Shown: positions 45,431 to 55,150, counted from the stretch's first letter. The stretch is DNA of 61,286 nt from an uncultured Rhodobiaceae bacterium (GCA_913030915.1 CAJWEW010000007.1:1-61286), one strand, 5' to 3'. The notes: generated from the sequence alone by a model not told the origin. Numbers and translations are program-made.

Positions 45431-46534
45431 TTATTTAACATATTGTGCTTCTAAAAAGCCACGTATCGTTTTAAACATTGCCGGTTCATCCATTAGAAAT
45501 GCGTCATGCCCCTTATTTGACTCAATATCTATAAAACTTACATCAACACCCTTTGAATTTAATGCATGCACAATTTTTTTACTTTCGATGGATGGAAATA
45601 GCCAATCACCTGTAAAAGAAATGACACAAACAGAGGCATTTAAATTATTAAATGCATTTGCTAAAATCCCATCATTTTCAGAAATCAAATCAAAATAATC
45701 CATAGCTCTTGTTAAGAAAAGATAACTATTTGCATCAAATCTTTTAACAAAATTCACTCCTTGATATCGAAGATAGCTCTCGACTTGAAAGTCAGCATCA
45801 AAACTAAACGTCTTTTTCGCTCTATCTTGTAAATTTCTTCCAAATTTGTTCTGTAAGGCAATTTCAGATAAATAGGTTATATGGGCTGTCATTCGAGCCA
45901 CTGATAGACCTTTTTCAGGCGAGGTATTATGTTCAAAATATTTACCATCGTGCCATTCTGGGTCTGCCATTACTGCTTGCCGCCCAACTTCATGGAACGC
46001 AATATTCTGTGATGTGTGATATGCTGCAGTAGCAATAGGAATTGCTGATTTTATTCGATCTGGATATTCAGACATCCATGATAGTACCTGCATGCCCCCC
46101 ATTGATCCACCGATTACAGTCAAAACTTTTGGTATTTCCAAATGGTCCAATAGTAATACTTGTGATTTTACCATATCGCTGATTGTTATTACTGGAAAAT
46201 TAAGCCCATAGGGTTCATTTGTGATTAAGTTTTGTGATTTTGGACCGGTTGTTCCCATGCAACCTCCCAAAACATTCGAGCAAATTATGAAATATTTATC
46301 AGTGTCAATTGGCTTGCCTTTTCCAACCAGAATATCCCACCAACCCGGTTTTTTTGTTATTGGATTAGTGGCACTTGCATATTGATCTCCAGTAAGCGCA
46401 TGACAGATTAGAATAGCATTTGTTTTGTCTTTATTGAGCTTTCCATAGGTTTCGTATGCAATCTCGAGGGGCGAAATTGATTTTCCTGAAGCTAAATTAA
46501 AATCTTTAGTGGCATGTTTGACTATTTTTGTCAT
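45431..46534 (-). CDS. metX: Homoserine O-acyltransferase
   Basis: MetX transfers an acyl group (acetyl or succinyl) from its CoA to homoserine, the entry to methionine synthesis. The alpha/beta-hydrolase nucleophile is in [14 protein letters not shown] near residue 142. The Asp is in FTGDWLFPS near residue 300, and the His is in [11 protein letters not shown] near the end. Proteobacterial MetX paired with MetW may use succinyl-CoA, so I do not fix the donor. I looked for a SAM-II riboswitch in the 116 bases before the start and did not find one. Confidence 0.94.
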   Translation of the reverse strand: MTKIVKHATKDFNLASGKSISPLEIAYETYGKLNKDKTNAILICHALTGDQYASATNPITKKPGWWDILVGKGKPIDTDKYFIICSNVLGGCMGTTGPKSQNLITNEPYGLNFPVITISDMVKSQVLLLDHLEIPKVLTVIGGSMGGMQVLSWMSEYPDRIKSAIPIATAAYHTSQNIAFHEVGRQAVMADPEWHDGKYFEHNTSPEKGLSVARMTAHITYLSEIALQNKFGRNLQDRAKKTFSFDADFQVESYLRYQGVNFVKRFDANSYLFLTRAMDYFDLISENDGILANAFNNLNASVCVISFTGDWLFPSIESKKIVHALNSKGVDVSFIDIESNKGHDAFLMDEPAMFKTIRGFLEAQYVK

Positions 46535-46722
46535 CTTATTTTACTGGTTTATTATGTTCGCATTAACGCATAGAAATTTTAATAATTCTCTAATATTAGA
46601 ATAACTTAGATATATTTAAATTTAAATATTGTCTATTATTTAACAACTATATGCTTTATATAGTAATAATATTTACGATATATTTCAAAAATAACTATGC
46701 AACTATCAATCACCTGAGCAAA
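46535..46722. other. AT-rich divergent control region between metX and the chorismate mutase gene
   Basis: These 188 bases hold no gene I can support. They are strongly AT-rich and contain the perfect ten-base palindrome CTAATATTAG at 46590-46599. On the minus strand TAGACA (46630-46635) is 17 bases from a poor TATCTA (46607-46612). Reading from 46651 could add 24 residues to the chorismate mutase, but these do not look like family sequence. Confidence 0.35.
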
Positions 46723-47535
46723 ATGGTAGAAGAAACAAAAATAAATAATGAACTCACAGCGCTGAGAATAAGCCTTGACCAGATTGATACCCGTTTACGG
46801 AAAACTCTAATTGAAAGGGCTGATATTGCAACAAAAGTAGCAAAAGTAAAGAAAGCGCATAATCTATCTGTTTTTCACCCGTCTCGAGAGATGGAAATAT
46901 TAAGAGATTTAAATAATTCAGATTTAGGCTCGTTCAGCCTGGAGCAAATTTGGGGTATATGGCGAGGAATAATTAATGCGAATACTGCAATACAATCAAA
47001 GCTCAATATAATTATTGAGAAAGATATTAAGAAAAATGATCGAGATTTGATACTTCATAATTTCGGCCCAATTAATAAAATTATTGAGGATGAGAATGCA
47101 ATGGACATGTTGAAGAAAGAAGAAAATATTGACTCAACTATCCTTGTTCTTGGAAATGATAGTAGCTCGCTACTTGATATTGATGGTAAAAAACTATCTG
47201 TAATCGGAACACTACCACAGCTACATAACAAAAGTATGGAGCCAACTTTATATATTATTGGGCAACCAGACCAATTTCATACAGAAGATGATACATGTCT
47301 ATATAGAACTAAAATTGAAAAGAAAAAATTGATAGATGAAGAATATATCTCCACTTTGCTTCATGACCAATTAGATAATGACTTAAAGTTTATAAAAAAA
47401 TTATCTGAAGAATTTTATTTGTTGGCAATAAAAGATAAAGTAGATAACGGATTAAATAAAATTTCGATAATTAATGAAATTCAATGCATTGGTAGATATG
47501 CTACGCCTCTAATAATTGGAGATGAAGTTGAGTAA
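46723..47535 (+). CDS. Chorismate mutase with alphaproteobacterial C-terminal extension
   Basis: The N-terminal 90 residues form an AroQ-type chorismate mutase (LRISLDQIDTRLRKTLIERA, KVKKAHNLSVF, PSREMEIL), which turns chorismate into prephenate. The expected Arg, Lys and Arg-Glu catalytic residues are present. The remaining 180 residues form a separate domain, which I do not recognise with confidence; equivalents exist in other alphaproteobacterial proteins of this locus. ATG at 46723 begins the family N-terminus. It precedes hisC and tyrA, so it is probably part of Phe/Tyr synthesis. Confidence 0.85.
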   Translation: MVEETKINNELTALRISLDQIDTRLRKTLIERADIATKVAKVKKAHNLSVFHPSREMEILRDLNNSDLGSFSLEQIWGIWRGIINANTAIQSKLNIIIEKDIKKNDRDLILHNFGPINKIIEDENAMDMLKKEENIDSTILVLGNDSSSLLDIDGKKLSVIGTLPQLHNKSMEPTLYIIGQPDQFHTEDDTCLYRTKIEKKKLIDEEYISTLLHDQLDNDLKFIKKLSEEFYLLAIKDKVDNGLNKISIINEIQCIGRYATPLIIGDEVE

Positions 47536-48652
47536 TTTGATAAAACCCCGCGATGGGATTCTTGGTATAAGTCGCTACAAGGGCGGAAAGGGTAGCCAAG
47601 CAATTGGTGCAATAAAGCTATCATCAAATGAGTCGCCCTTAGGACCAAGTGATAGGGCTGTAAAAGCGTATATTGACTCAGCTAAGTCTCTTTCAATATA
47701 TCCGGATGGCAACAGCACTCTTTTGAAAGAAAAAATATCAGAACTGCATAATATAAATGTGAATAATATTATATGTGGAGCGGGATCAGATGAAATTTTG
47801 AACTTAATCGCTTGCGCCTATCTGATGCCGGGTGATGAAGTTATATACAGCGAGCATGCTTTTTTATTATATAAAATAATCACATTAACAAATAATGGGG
47901 TTCCAATCGCTGCAAAAGAAGTTGGGCTGAAGGCAAATATAGACAACATTGTTAGCTGCGTCACAGAAAAAACAAAGATTGTATTTATTGCAAACCCAAA
48001 TAACCCAACTGGTTCATACTTAAACAAAGACGAGTTATATGAAATCCGTAATCGATTACCTGAGCGCGTGCTATTAGTGATTGATGGTGCATATGCTGAA
48101 TATACCAAAGAGGAAGATTACATTGACGGTAAAAGCCTTATTTCAGAGACAGCCAATACTGTAATGACAAGAACCTTTTCTAAGGTTTATGCCCTTGCCG
48201 CACTTAGAATTGGGTGGGCATATGCGCCAACACATATTATCGAAGTCCTAAATAGAATTAGAGGCCCTTTTAATCTATCAACTTCCGCGATAAATGCCGG
48301 CGCTGCTGCCATTGAGGATCGTGATCACGTGTCTAAATCTGTTGAATTAAATTCTAATGAGAAAGTTGAATTATTAAAGGCATATGAGGGAGCTCAGATT
48401 AATGTACATGGTGGAGCTGCAAATTTTTTACTATTAGATTTAACAAATCTTGCTAAAAATACTTCTACAGGGCCGCAAGAAATGGTAGTTGGTCTGAATA
48501 ATTATCTGATAAAAAACAATATTTTTGTTAGAAATGTCTCAGATTATGGACTTCCATGTCATCTCCGAATTACAATTGGTAGCAGAGAGCAAAATAGGAC
48601 TGTTTTTGGTAAAATACGGGAATATGTAGAACAAGTTTGTAGTATCAAATAA
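47522..48652 (+). CDS. hisC: Histidinol-phosphate / aromatic aminotransferase
   Basis: A PLP-dependent fold-type I aminotransferase. LSSNESPLGPS begins the enzyme, ANPNNPTGSYL lies near residue 155, and the PLP Lys is in TRTFSKVYALAALRIGWA near residue 218. It overlaps the preceding chorismate mutase by 14 bases and lies before tyrA. In Alphaproteobacteria this gene acts both in histidine and in aromatic amino acid synthesis; that dual role is inferred here. Confidence 0.93.
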   Translation: MKLSNLIKPRDGILGISRYKGGKGSQAIGAIKLSSNESPLGPSDRAVKAYIDSAKSLSIYPDGNSTLLKEKISELHNINVNNIICGAGSDEILNLIACAYLMPGDEVIYSEHAFLLYKIITLTNNGVPIAAKEVGLKANIDNIVSCVTEKTKIVFIANPNNPTGSYLNKDELYEIRNRLPERVLLVIDGAYAEYTKEEDYIDGKSLISETANTVMTRTFSKVYALAALRIGWAYAPTHIIEVLNRIRGPFNLSTSAINAGAAAIEDRDHVSKSVELNSNEKVELLKAYEGAQINVHGGAANFLLLDLTNLAKNTSTGPQEMVVGLNNYLIKNNIFVRNVSDYGLPCHLRITIGSREQNRTVFGKIREYVEQVCSIK

Positions 48653-48681
48653 ATTACCACTTTAAAATAAAAGATCAGATT

Positions 48682-49590
48682 ATGAATATGAAATCAGAAA
48701 ATATAATATTTGATAAAGTTGCTATAATTGGTATCGGACTGATAGGGTCATCAATTGCCAAGGGTATTCAAAAAAATAAAATTGCGAGAAAGGTTTATGG
48801 ATATGCCAAAACCGCTTCAACTAGAGCGAAAGCTAGGGAGCTTGGTTATATGGATAAAATTTTTGATACATTAGTTGAAGCAGTAAACGATGCTGATTTA
48901 ATAATCTTATGTACTCCTGTTGGGTCAAACGCCGACATTATGAGAAACATCCACGGGCATCTGAAGAAGGGCTCTATCATAACAGATGTTGGCTCCGTGA
49001 AAAAAGCAGTTATTGATCAAATTCATAAATATGTACCAGATGGAGTAAGTTTCATACCAGGGCATCCAATCGCAGGTACTGAGTTTTCGGGGCCAGAGTC
49101 AGGTTTTGCTGAATTATTTTATAAAAAATGTTGTCTATTAACGCCTTATACTAAAACAGATAAAGCGCATTTGGATAAGATAATTTCTTTCTGGGAAGAA
49201 CTTGGGATGATTGTTGATACTATCTCACCAGAAACGCATGATCTTATTCTCGCTACTATCAGTCATTTACCCCATCTGGTTGCCTATAATCTTGTTGATA
49301 CAGCTTCGAAGCTTGAAAATAAAAAAGATCATGAATTCACAAAATATGCTGCAGGTGGATTTCTTGATTATACGAGGGTTGCATCATCGGATCCAATCAT
49401 GTGGAGAGATATTTTCTTAAATAATAAAGAAGCGATGATAGAAATACTCGACAGTTTTATAGACGGCTTAGCTGATTTAAAAGATAGTATTAAAACGGAT
49501 AATGGAAATAAACTTGAAAGACTATTCAAAGAGACGCGAAACAAACGTAACAAAATCTTAGACTCAATAAAAAAATTAGAGTCTGAATAG
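48682..49590 (+). CDS. Prephenate/arogenate dehydrogenase
   Basis: This TyrA-family enzyme oxidatively decarboxylates prephenate or arogenate on the way to tyrosine. The NAD(P) motif is IIGIGLIGSSIAKG. TDVGSVKKAVID and FIPGHPIAGTEFSGPESGF hold the conserved catalytic and substrate residues, including the central His. ISHLPHLVAYNLV near residue 195 is the usual helical-domain motif. It lies third after chorismate mutase and hisC, the standard alphaproteobacterial order. Cofactor and substrate preference are not settled. Confidence 0.92.
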   Translation: MNMKSENIIFDKVAIIGIGLIGSSIAKGIQKNKIARKVYGYAKTASTRAKARELGYMDKIFDTLVEAVNDADLIILCTPVGSNADIMRNIHGHLKKGSIITDVGSVKKAVIDQIHKYVPDGVSFIPGHPIAGTEFSGPESGFAELFYKKCCLLTPYTKTDKAHLDKIISFWEELGMIVDTISPETHDLILATISHLPHLVAYNLVDTASKLENKKDHEFTKYAAGGFLDYTRVASSDPIMWRDIFLNNKEAMIEILDSFIDGLADLKDSIKTDNGNKLERLFKETRNKRNKILDSIKKLESE

Positions 49591-49602
49591 TATCACCCGA
49601 CG

Positions 49603-50304
49603 TTATTTGACAAGTTTATTTGTTGCTTCTTCAATCCGAGTCTTTAATTGCCTCATGAAATCATCATCATCAAGCCCAGGTTCAATTGGCTTTAGAAATT
49701 CAACCAATATTTTACCTGGTTTCTTTCTCAACTTATTTTTCGGCCAAAATAGCCCTGAATTCAAGGCAACAGGCACACATGGTATTTTTAAATTCTTATA
49801 TAGGGCTAATATACCTCTTTTATATTCAGGATCGGAATTAATTGCACTTCTCGTACCCTCTGGGAATATTAATATAGATCTGTTTTGATTTTTGCTTTTT
49901 TTTGCTTTTTTTACCATATCTTTTATGGCAGAAATACCGGCTTTTCTATTGATTGGAATATTGCCAAATTTTAGTGCATATTGACCAAAGAATGGAATAA
50001 ATAGTAATTCTTTTTTTAATATCATTATGGGTGGCTGGTCTAAGATATGGAGAAAATTGATTGTCTCCCAAGTTGATTGATGCTTTGAAGCAATTAACGC
50101 TTGCTCTTTTGGAATAAATTCTTGCCCGTGAATTTCAAAATCAACGCTACACAGATAGTAGAGGATACTCTGAGAAACTCTTGCCCAGAAACTCAAGATA
50201 GTTAACCCGATTGATCTTGGGAGGAAAAATAAAGGTAAAAAAATAATAGAAAAAATTAATAGGTTTAATGAAAAAATAATATAATAAATAATTCCTCTTA
50301 TCAT
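49603..50304 (-). CDS. plsC: 1-acyl-sn-glycerol-3-phosphate acyltransferase
   Basis: PlsC makes phosphatidic acid by acylating lysophosphatidic acid at the inner membrane. A hydrophobic N-terminal segment (about residues 5-30) is followed by the catalytic ASKHQSTWETINF motif, an HX4D variant with Glu as usual for this alphaproteobacterial group. FPEGTRSA near residue 148 binds phosphate. The length of 233 residues is typical. Confidence 0.88.
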   Translation of the reverse strand: MIRGIIYYIIFSLNLLIFSIIFLPLFFLPRSIGLTILSFWARVSQSILYYLCSVDFEIHGQEFIPKEQALIASKHQSTWETINFLHILDQPPIMILKKELLFIPFFGQYALKFGNIPINRKAGISAIKDMVKKAKKSKNQNRSILIFPEGTRSAINSDPEYKRGILALYKNLKIPCVPVALNSGLFWPKNKLRKKPGKILVEFLKPIEPGLDDDDFMRQLKTRIEEATNKLVK

Positions 50305-50313
50305 TCAAATCAC

Positions 50314-50907
50314 CTAATTAAATTCAAAAAACAATCTTAGACGTGTAAATAGATATTTTGAATACTCAAGTACGATTATCCTTAGTTTTTCAAATTTTGT
50401 GATATTCATATCGTATAGAAGTTTACTTTTAACATGATAAGGAAAAAAGTTGGTATCTTCACTGAAATTTTTTAAGATCATTAAACTTCTTTTCATGTGG
50501 TAATCTGAAGTTACAATAATTATATTTTTGTATTCATTTTCTCTTATCCAGTCTGTGGTCTCTGCTGCGTTTTCAAAAGTATTTTTTGCGTTACTTCCAA
50601 GATCTATACAACAGTCAATTAGATTGGAGTTAATATGTATTTGCTCTGAAATATTATACTTATTTGTATCTGGATTCACGCCAGATATAAACAAGCGTTT
50701 TGCAATGCCATTGGATAGAAGTTCAATTGAGGTTTTTATACGGTCTTCACCACCTGTGAATACAACTATTCCGTCTATGGTGTTAGATTTCGTAATAATG
50801 TTTGGTTTTGAATTGAATATTTTCACAAAATCAACGACATCTAATGTGAGAACAAAGACACAAATAATTGAGGCAAGTATTTTCAGTATTTTTAGTGATT
50901 TATACAT
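50314..50907 (-). CDS. YdcF/ElyC (DUF218) family protein
   Basis: The 197-residue protein has one N-terminal membrane anchor (about residues 8-28, ILASIICVFVLTLDVVDFV) and a DUF218 domain with the motifs GIVVFTGGEDRI, KRLFISGV and the late IIVTSDYHMKRS. Members such as E. coli ElyC and SanA act in envelope integrity and lipid-carrier metabolism. The position between ftsX and plsC recurs in Alphaproteobacteria. Confidence 0.85.
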   Translation of the reverse strand: MYKSLKILKILASIICVFVLTLDVVDFVKIFNSKPNIITKSNTIDGIVVFTGGEDRIKTSIELLSNGIAKRLFISGVNPDTNKYNISEQIHINSNLIDCCIDLGSNAKNTFENAAETTDWIRENEYKNIIIVTSDYHMKRSLMILKNFSEDTNFFPYHVKSKLLYDMNITKFEKLRIIVLEYSKYLFTRLRLFFEFN

Positions 50908-50922
50908 TATGCCATTATTAAT

Positions 50923-51561
50923 TTAATAATATTTTTTTACTAATCTTTTGACTGTCAAATATGATGATATGGAACAGATCACAGTAATAAAAATAGGCAT
51001 TAACATAAATATGTAATATTGAGCATAGGCAGAATTGGTTGATACAACGACTAAATCAGAGATATTATTAAATAGCCCACTAATTTGAAGTAAGAATGGA
51101 TTAATAAAAATAATTGTAATTAATCCAGCAAATGATCCAGTTAATCCGGCAGTTAACCCTATCTTTGTGAAAGAGTAGACAATTTTGCTTATTACAAAGC
51201 TATTTGAGGCACCGAGTTGTATTAATAGATTTATCGTATTTCTATTGTAAATAATTGATGTGTGAGTTCCATACATAATTATGTACGCAATTATTACAAA
51301 AATTATAAAAATTAACGTTACCCAAGATATTAGGCTAGTCTGTATCATGCTAATTGATAATGCTGAAAACTCAGGCTGACCAATGAGAATGACAAATGAT
51401 GTCAAAAGAATTGTTATTAAATAGCTCAAAAGAGATATCACAATAAATAGATATTTGCTGTGAAAATTAGTACTTGAGATAATTGATGATGGTCTTGGAG
51501 CGAGCTGTTTCATTACTCTTTTTGCTTCAGATTTGTCTATCACTTTATTTATAATATTCAC
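50923..51561 (-). CDS. ftsX: FtsX-like cell-division permease lacking most of its periplasmic domain
   Basis: FtsX with FtsE couples ATP use to activation of cell-wall hydrolases at the septum. The N-terminal cytoplasmic part (MKQLAPRPSSIISS) and four membrane segments are clear (about 38-61, 81-103, 142-165, 185-207), with the usual NTINLLIQLGASNSF coupling helix between segments 2 and 3. The loop between segments 1 and 2 is only about 20 residues (QPEFSALSISMIQTSLISW); typical FtsX has a domain of about 100 residues there that contacts EnvC-like activators. Thus the protein is 212 rather than about 300 residues. It starts with GTG overlapping the ftsE stop. Confidence 0.85.
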   Translation of the reverse strand: MNIINKVIDKSEAKRVMKQLAPRPSSIISSTNFHSKYLFIVISLLSYLITILLTSFVILIGQPEFSALSISMIQTSLISWVTLIFIIFVIIAYIIMYGTHTSIIYNRNTINLLIQLGASNSFVISKIVYSFTKIGLTAGLTGSFAGLITIIFINPFLLQISGLFNNISDLVVVSTNSAYAQYYIFMLMPIFITVICSISSYLTVKRLVKKYY

Positions 51562-52232
51562 TTATTTCGTATCCTAATTTCATTATTTTCTATATCAATA
51601 ATGCTCGCTCGCTTGTGCGATATGAGACTCTCATCGTGTGTTGCTATGATAATAGTTGTTCCTAATTTATTCATTTCACTAAACAGGCCAAGAATTTTTT
51701 TTGAATTTTCATAATCAACGTTACCGGTCGGTTCATCAGCGAGTATTAGCTTTGGTGACGATATTACGGCTCTAGCAATTGCAGCTCTCTGTTGTTCCCC
51801 ACCTGATAAATAATTTGGATAGCTATGGGTGCAGTGCTCCAGATTTACCCAATTGAGTAGCTCAATAACATCCTTTTTGTAGCTTTTTTCTTTTTTATTT
51901 TGAACTTTTAACGGTAATGCAACATTCTCATATGTTGTTAAGTGGGGTAGTAATCGAAAATCCTGAAAAACGAAGCCGATTTTTCTTTTTATATTGTATA
52001 GCTTATTTTGCGGTATGGTATTTAAATTGATCCCATTAAATAACACGCTACCGCTTGTCGGTCTTAATGATGACGAGAGAAGTTTTAGGAAGGTCGTTTT
52101 TCCCGCGCCAGAAGATCCTGTAATAAAATAAAAATCACCCTCTTTTATATTTAAACTTATATCATTAAAAATATCTCGGGATATACTATATCTATGATAA
52201 ACATTTTCTAACGATAATAGGGTGTCTGCCAT
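51558..52232 (-). CDS. ftsE: Cell-division ATP-binding protein FtsE
   Basis: FtsE is the ATPase partner of FtsX. Walker A is GSSGAGKTTFLKLL, the Q-loop segment is FVFQDFRLLPHLT, the signature is YLSGGEQQRAAIARA, and Walker B is LILADEPTGNVD. It lies 14 bases downstream of lysA and overlaps ftsX by four bases. The length of 224 residues is normal. Confidence 0.95.
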   Translation of the reverse strand: MADTLLSLENVYHRYSISRDIFNDISLNIKEGDFYFITGSSGAGKTTFLKLLSSSLRPTSGSVLFNGINLNTIPQNKLYNIKRKIGFVFQDFRLLPHLTTYENVALPLKVQNKKEKSYKKDVIELLNWVNLEHCTHSYPNYLSGGEQQRAAIARAVISSPKLILADEPTGNVDYENSKKILGLFSEMNKLGTTIIIATHDESLISHKRASIIDIENNEIRIRNK

Positions 52233-52246
52233 TTTATCCTAAAAAT

Positions 52247-53503
52247 TTATAACCAATTTGCTATCCTCTCTCGAGTTAGCATATCTTTCACCTCAACCCT
52301 CTCACGAATAACTTCATATTTATCGTTTTGAACAATTATTTCTGCGATTTGTGGTCTCGAGTTGTAATTTGAGGATAGTACAGAGCCATAAGCTCCTACT
52401 GACTTAATTGCAATTAAACTGCCAACTTGTACAGAATTCATATTTCTATTTTTTGCAAAGTAATCACCTGTTTCACAGATTGGTCCAACGATATCATATA
52501 GCTTGTTCGAGGTTCCAAGATTATTCTTAACAGGAAGTATTTCATGGTAAGAGTTATATAAGGTTGGTCTGATGAAATCATTCATGGCTGCGTCCACGAT
52601 GACAAAGGTTTTCTGACTTGTTGTTTTAATATCTATTACACGGGTCACAAGCAGGCCACTATTTGCCACCAAAAGTCTTCCGGGCTCGATATATACTTCA
52701 ATATTTAAATTACCAAATATGCTTTGTATGAGCGATGCATATTCTTTAAAAGTTGGTACATTATCATCATCCGAATAGGTCACGCCAAGTCCACCGCCCA
52801 GATCCACATGTTTAATTTTATGTCCAAGGCTCCGAAGATCATTAATCAAATCATAGATGATTTGAAAAGCTTTTTTAAACGGCTTTAAGTTAGTGATTTG
52901 ACTTCCAATGTGTACAGAGATCCCGATTATATTTACGTTAGATAACTTGGAAGCTATTTCATACATACTTTTTATGTAATCAAATTCTATGCCAAATTTA
53001 TTTTCAGCTTTACCAGTCGTTATTTTAACATGAGTTTTTGCATCAACATCAGGATTTACCCTCAATGAAATATTCTGTTTAGTATTAAGTTTCTCACATA
53101 TATCATTTATTCTTGTTAATTCTGACTGAGACTCGACATTGATGCAATGGATCTTTTCTTGAATCGCATAAATTAACTCTTCATCAGTTTTCCCAACCCC
53201 AGCATATATAATATCTTTTCCAGTTGCCCCTGCACTAAGTGCGCGCTCAATCTCACCGCCCGATACAACATCAATTCCTGAACCTTGGTTTAGCAGGAGC
53301 TTTAAGATTGATAAGTTTGAATTTGCCTTCATTGAGTAAAATATTTTTGCTTCCATATCAAACGCAGATTTTAGAGCTTGATATTGATCTTCAATATATT
53401 TTTCAGAGTAACAATAGAAAGGGGTTTGATTATCGTTGGCAAGCTTTTCGACACTCAATCCCTCAACGTATAGATTATTACTTTTATATTTTATTGGAGT
53501 CAT
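52247..53503 (-). CDS. lysA: Diaminopimelate decarboxylase
   Basis: LysA removes CO2 from meso-diaminopimelate to make lysine, with PLP. The fold-type III Lys is in IFYSMKANSNLSIL near residue 56. The HVDLGGGLGVTY and EPGRLLVANSG segments bind PLP and substrate, and the catalytic Cys of the second subunit is in VGPICETGDYFAK near residue 336. The length of 418 residues is standard. The order argH-lptM-lysA is conserved in Alphaproteobacteria. Confidence 0.96.
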   Translation of the reverse strand: MTPIKYKSNNLYVEGLSVEKLANDNQTPFYCYSEKYIEDQYQALKSAFDMEAKIFYSMKANSNLSILKLLLNQGSGIDVVSGGEIERALSAGATGKDIIYAGVGKTDEELIYAIQEKIHCINVESQSELTRINDICEKLNTKQNISLRVNPDVDAKTHVKITTGKAENKFGIEFDYIKSMYEIASKLSNVNIIGISVHIGSQITNLKPFKKAFQIIYDLINDLRSLGHKIKHVDLGGGLGVTYSDDDNVPTFKEYASLIQSIFGNLNIEVYIEPGRLLVANSGLLVTRVIDIKTTSQKTFVIVDAAMNDFIRPTLYNSYHEILPVKNNLGTSNKLYDIVGPICETGDYFAKNRNMNSVQVGSLIAIKSVGAYGSVLSSNYNSRPQIAEIIVQNDKYEVIRERVEVKDMLTRERIANWL

Positions 53504-53547
53504 TATTTTATATTTAATACTTTTTAGTCTGCTGAAATAAAAATTAT

Positions 53548-53700
53548 TTAGATCAATCTGTCTAAAATACTCGTTTTCTCAGAGATTGATTCTTTTTCTA
53601 GTTCGATGTCGCCTTTAACGCCGCACGCGCAAAGTGTAATTAATAGCAGAAAAGCCATAATTAATTTCGTTGGTGCACTTTTTTTTTGCTGCTTGTTCAT
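53548..53700 (-). CDS. lptM: Small LptM-like lipoprotein
   Basis: A 50-residue lipoprotein encoded between argH and lysA. A basic start (MNKQQKKSAPTK) leads to a hydrophobic segment (LIMAFLLLITL) and a lipobox-like LCAC, followed by GVKGDIE, which matches the CGxKGPL motif of LptM (YifL). In E. coli LptM binds LptD and assists its oxidative maturation. Its ATG overlaps the argH stop as ATGA. The second Cys of CAC is the probable lipidated residue. Confidence 0.8.
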   Translation of the reverse strand: MNKQQKKSAPTKLIMAFLLLITLCACGVKGDIELEKESISEKTSILDRLI

Positions 53701-55082
53701 TTTATTTTTAGAGCTTTCAACCATTTTTCCGCTTCTTTCTTCACATTTTTTGGGGCAGTTCCGCCCTCGGAAGTCTTATTATGAATAATTCTATCAAATG
53801 ATATTTTATTTACTAGTTCTATTGTAATTCTTGGATCAATTTTCTGATAATCTTCGATAAGAAGTTCATCTAAAGATTTGTTATTCAATTCTGCGAAGCT
53901 AACAATTGATCCAACAATTTTATGTGACTCTCTGAATGGAATACCTAAATCCTGGACTAAAACATCAGCAATATCCGTTGCAATAGAAAACCCATTCTTA
54001 GCTGATTGAAGCATTCTGTCTCTATTTGGTTTCATATCAGTAATCATCTGATTCATAACCCCTAGTGATAATTCTATTGTATCTACGGCATCAAATAATG
54101 GTTCTTTATCCTCTTGAAGATCTTTATTATAAGTCAATGGAAGACCCTTCATGACAACCAACAAAGTGTTTAATGATCCAATGACCCTTCCAGCTTTTGA
54201 ACGAATAATTTCTGCTCCATCTGGATTTCTTTTCTGTGGCATAATTGATGATCCCGTTGTCAGAGAGTCGGGCAAACTTATGAAATTAAATTCTGTAGAA
54301 ACCCACAGGATGATTTCTTCTGCCAGTCTGGATAAATTTACCGATAAAATAGCAATATTTGATAATGTCTCAAGAAGCATATCCCTAGATGATACGGCAT
54401 CAATGGAGTTTGACATTGGTTTTTTAAAGCCAAGCAATTTCGAAGAATATTGTCTGTCTATTGGATAGGATGTACCAGCCATTGCTGCAGCGCCGAGAGG
54501 GCTTTCATCTAATCTCTTTAGACTATCTGTCAATCTAAGTTTATCTCTATTTAACAATTCAACATAGGAAAGCAGGTGATGCCCGAGGGTAATTGGTTGT
54601 GCAATTTGTAGATGAGTATACCCTGGCATTATGGCATCATAATTATCGAAAGCTTGCTGTGAAAGCGTTTTTTGATTTTCTTCAATTAGCTGTATGATGG
54701 TGTTTATTTTTTCGATTAAGAACAATCTAATATCAGTAGAGACTTGATCGTTCCTCGATCTTGCTGTATGAAGTTTACCCGCAATAGGACCAATAATCTC
54801 TGTGAGTCTACTCTCAATATTCATATGAATATCTTCAAGTTTTTTCTTAAATTCAAATTTATCGTTACTAATTTCTTTTTGTACATCTTTTAATCCATTG
54901 ACAATCAGATTGCATTCTTCTTTCCGGATAACACCGGATTTTTCAAGCATCATTGCATGCGCAATCGATACTTCAATGTCATATTTTGCAAGACGATAGT
55001 CATATTTTATTGATGCGTTAAGATCTTCCAGTAGCTCATTCGTAGCTTTAGAAAACCTACCACCCCACATTTTATTTGTCAT
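53697..55082 (-). CDS. argH: Argininosuccinate lyase
   Basis: ArgH splits argininosuccinate into arginine and fumarate. The N-terminal MWGGRFSKATNELLEDLNAS and the family signature GSSIMPQKRNPDG near residue 280 (the mobile loop with the catalytic Ser) are clear, and TARSRNDQVSTD near residue 110 and GYTHLQIAQP near residue 154 are the other two conserved regions. It leads a likely operon with lptM, lysA, ftsE and ftsX. The length of 461 residues is standard. Confidence 0.97.
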   Translation of the reverse strand: MTNKMWGGRFSKATNELLEDLNASIKYDYRLAKYDIEVSIAHAMMLEKSGVIRKEECNLIVNGLKDVQKEISNDKFEFKKKLEDIHMNIESRLTEIIGPIAGKLHTARSRNDQVSTDIRLFLIEKINTIIQLIEENQKTLSQQAFDNYDAIMPGYTHLQIAQPITLGHHLLSYVELLNRDKLRLTDSLKRLDESPLGAAAMAGTSYPIDRQYSSKLLGFKKPMSNSIDAVSSRDMLLETLSNIAILSVNLSRLAEEIILWVSTEFNFISLPDSLTTGSSIMPQKRNPDGAEIIRSKAGRVIGSLNTLLVVMKGLPLTYNKDLQEDKEPLFDAVDTIELSLGVMNQMITDMKPNRDRMLQSAKNGFSIATDIADVLVQDLGIPFRESHKIVGSIVSFAELNNKSLDELLIEDYQKIDPRITIELVNKISFDRIIHNKTSEGGTAPKNVKKEAEKWLKALKIK

Positions 55083-55112
55083 TATACTTCCACGCTCAAG
55101 TAAAGTTGAAAT

Positions 55113-55142
55113 ATTATAATAATTATGAAGGCAAAAAGATAA
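55113..55142 (-). promoter_or_regulatory. Possible promoter for argH
   Basis: On the minus strand TATAAT (55113-55118) is preceded, 18 bases away, by TTATCT (55137-55142). The -10 is perfect but the -35 is poor. It lies in the 68-base gap between hbd and argH, about 31 bases before the argH ATG. Confidence 0.3.
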
Positions 55143-55150
55143 TAATTTAT

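Noticed and set aside
46535..46650. SAM-II riboswitch before metX
   Set aside because: The conserved pseudoknot sequences could not be found in this AT-rich leader.
53606..53788. A 60-codon plus-strand frame across the argH/lysA junction
   Set aside because: It is antisense to the LptM-like lipoprotein and the argH end, both of which are supported by family motifs.
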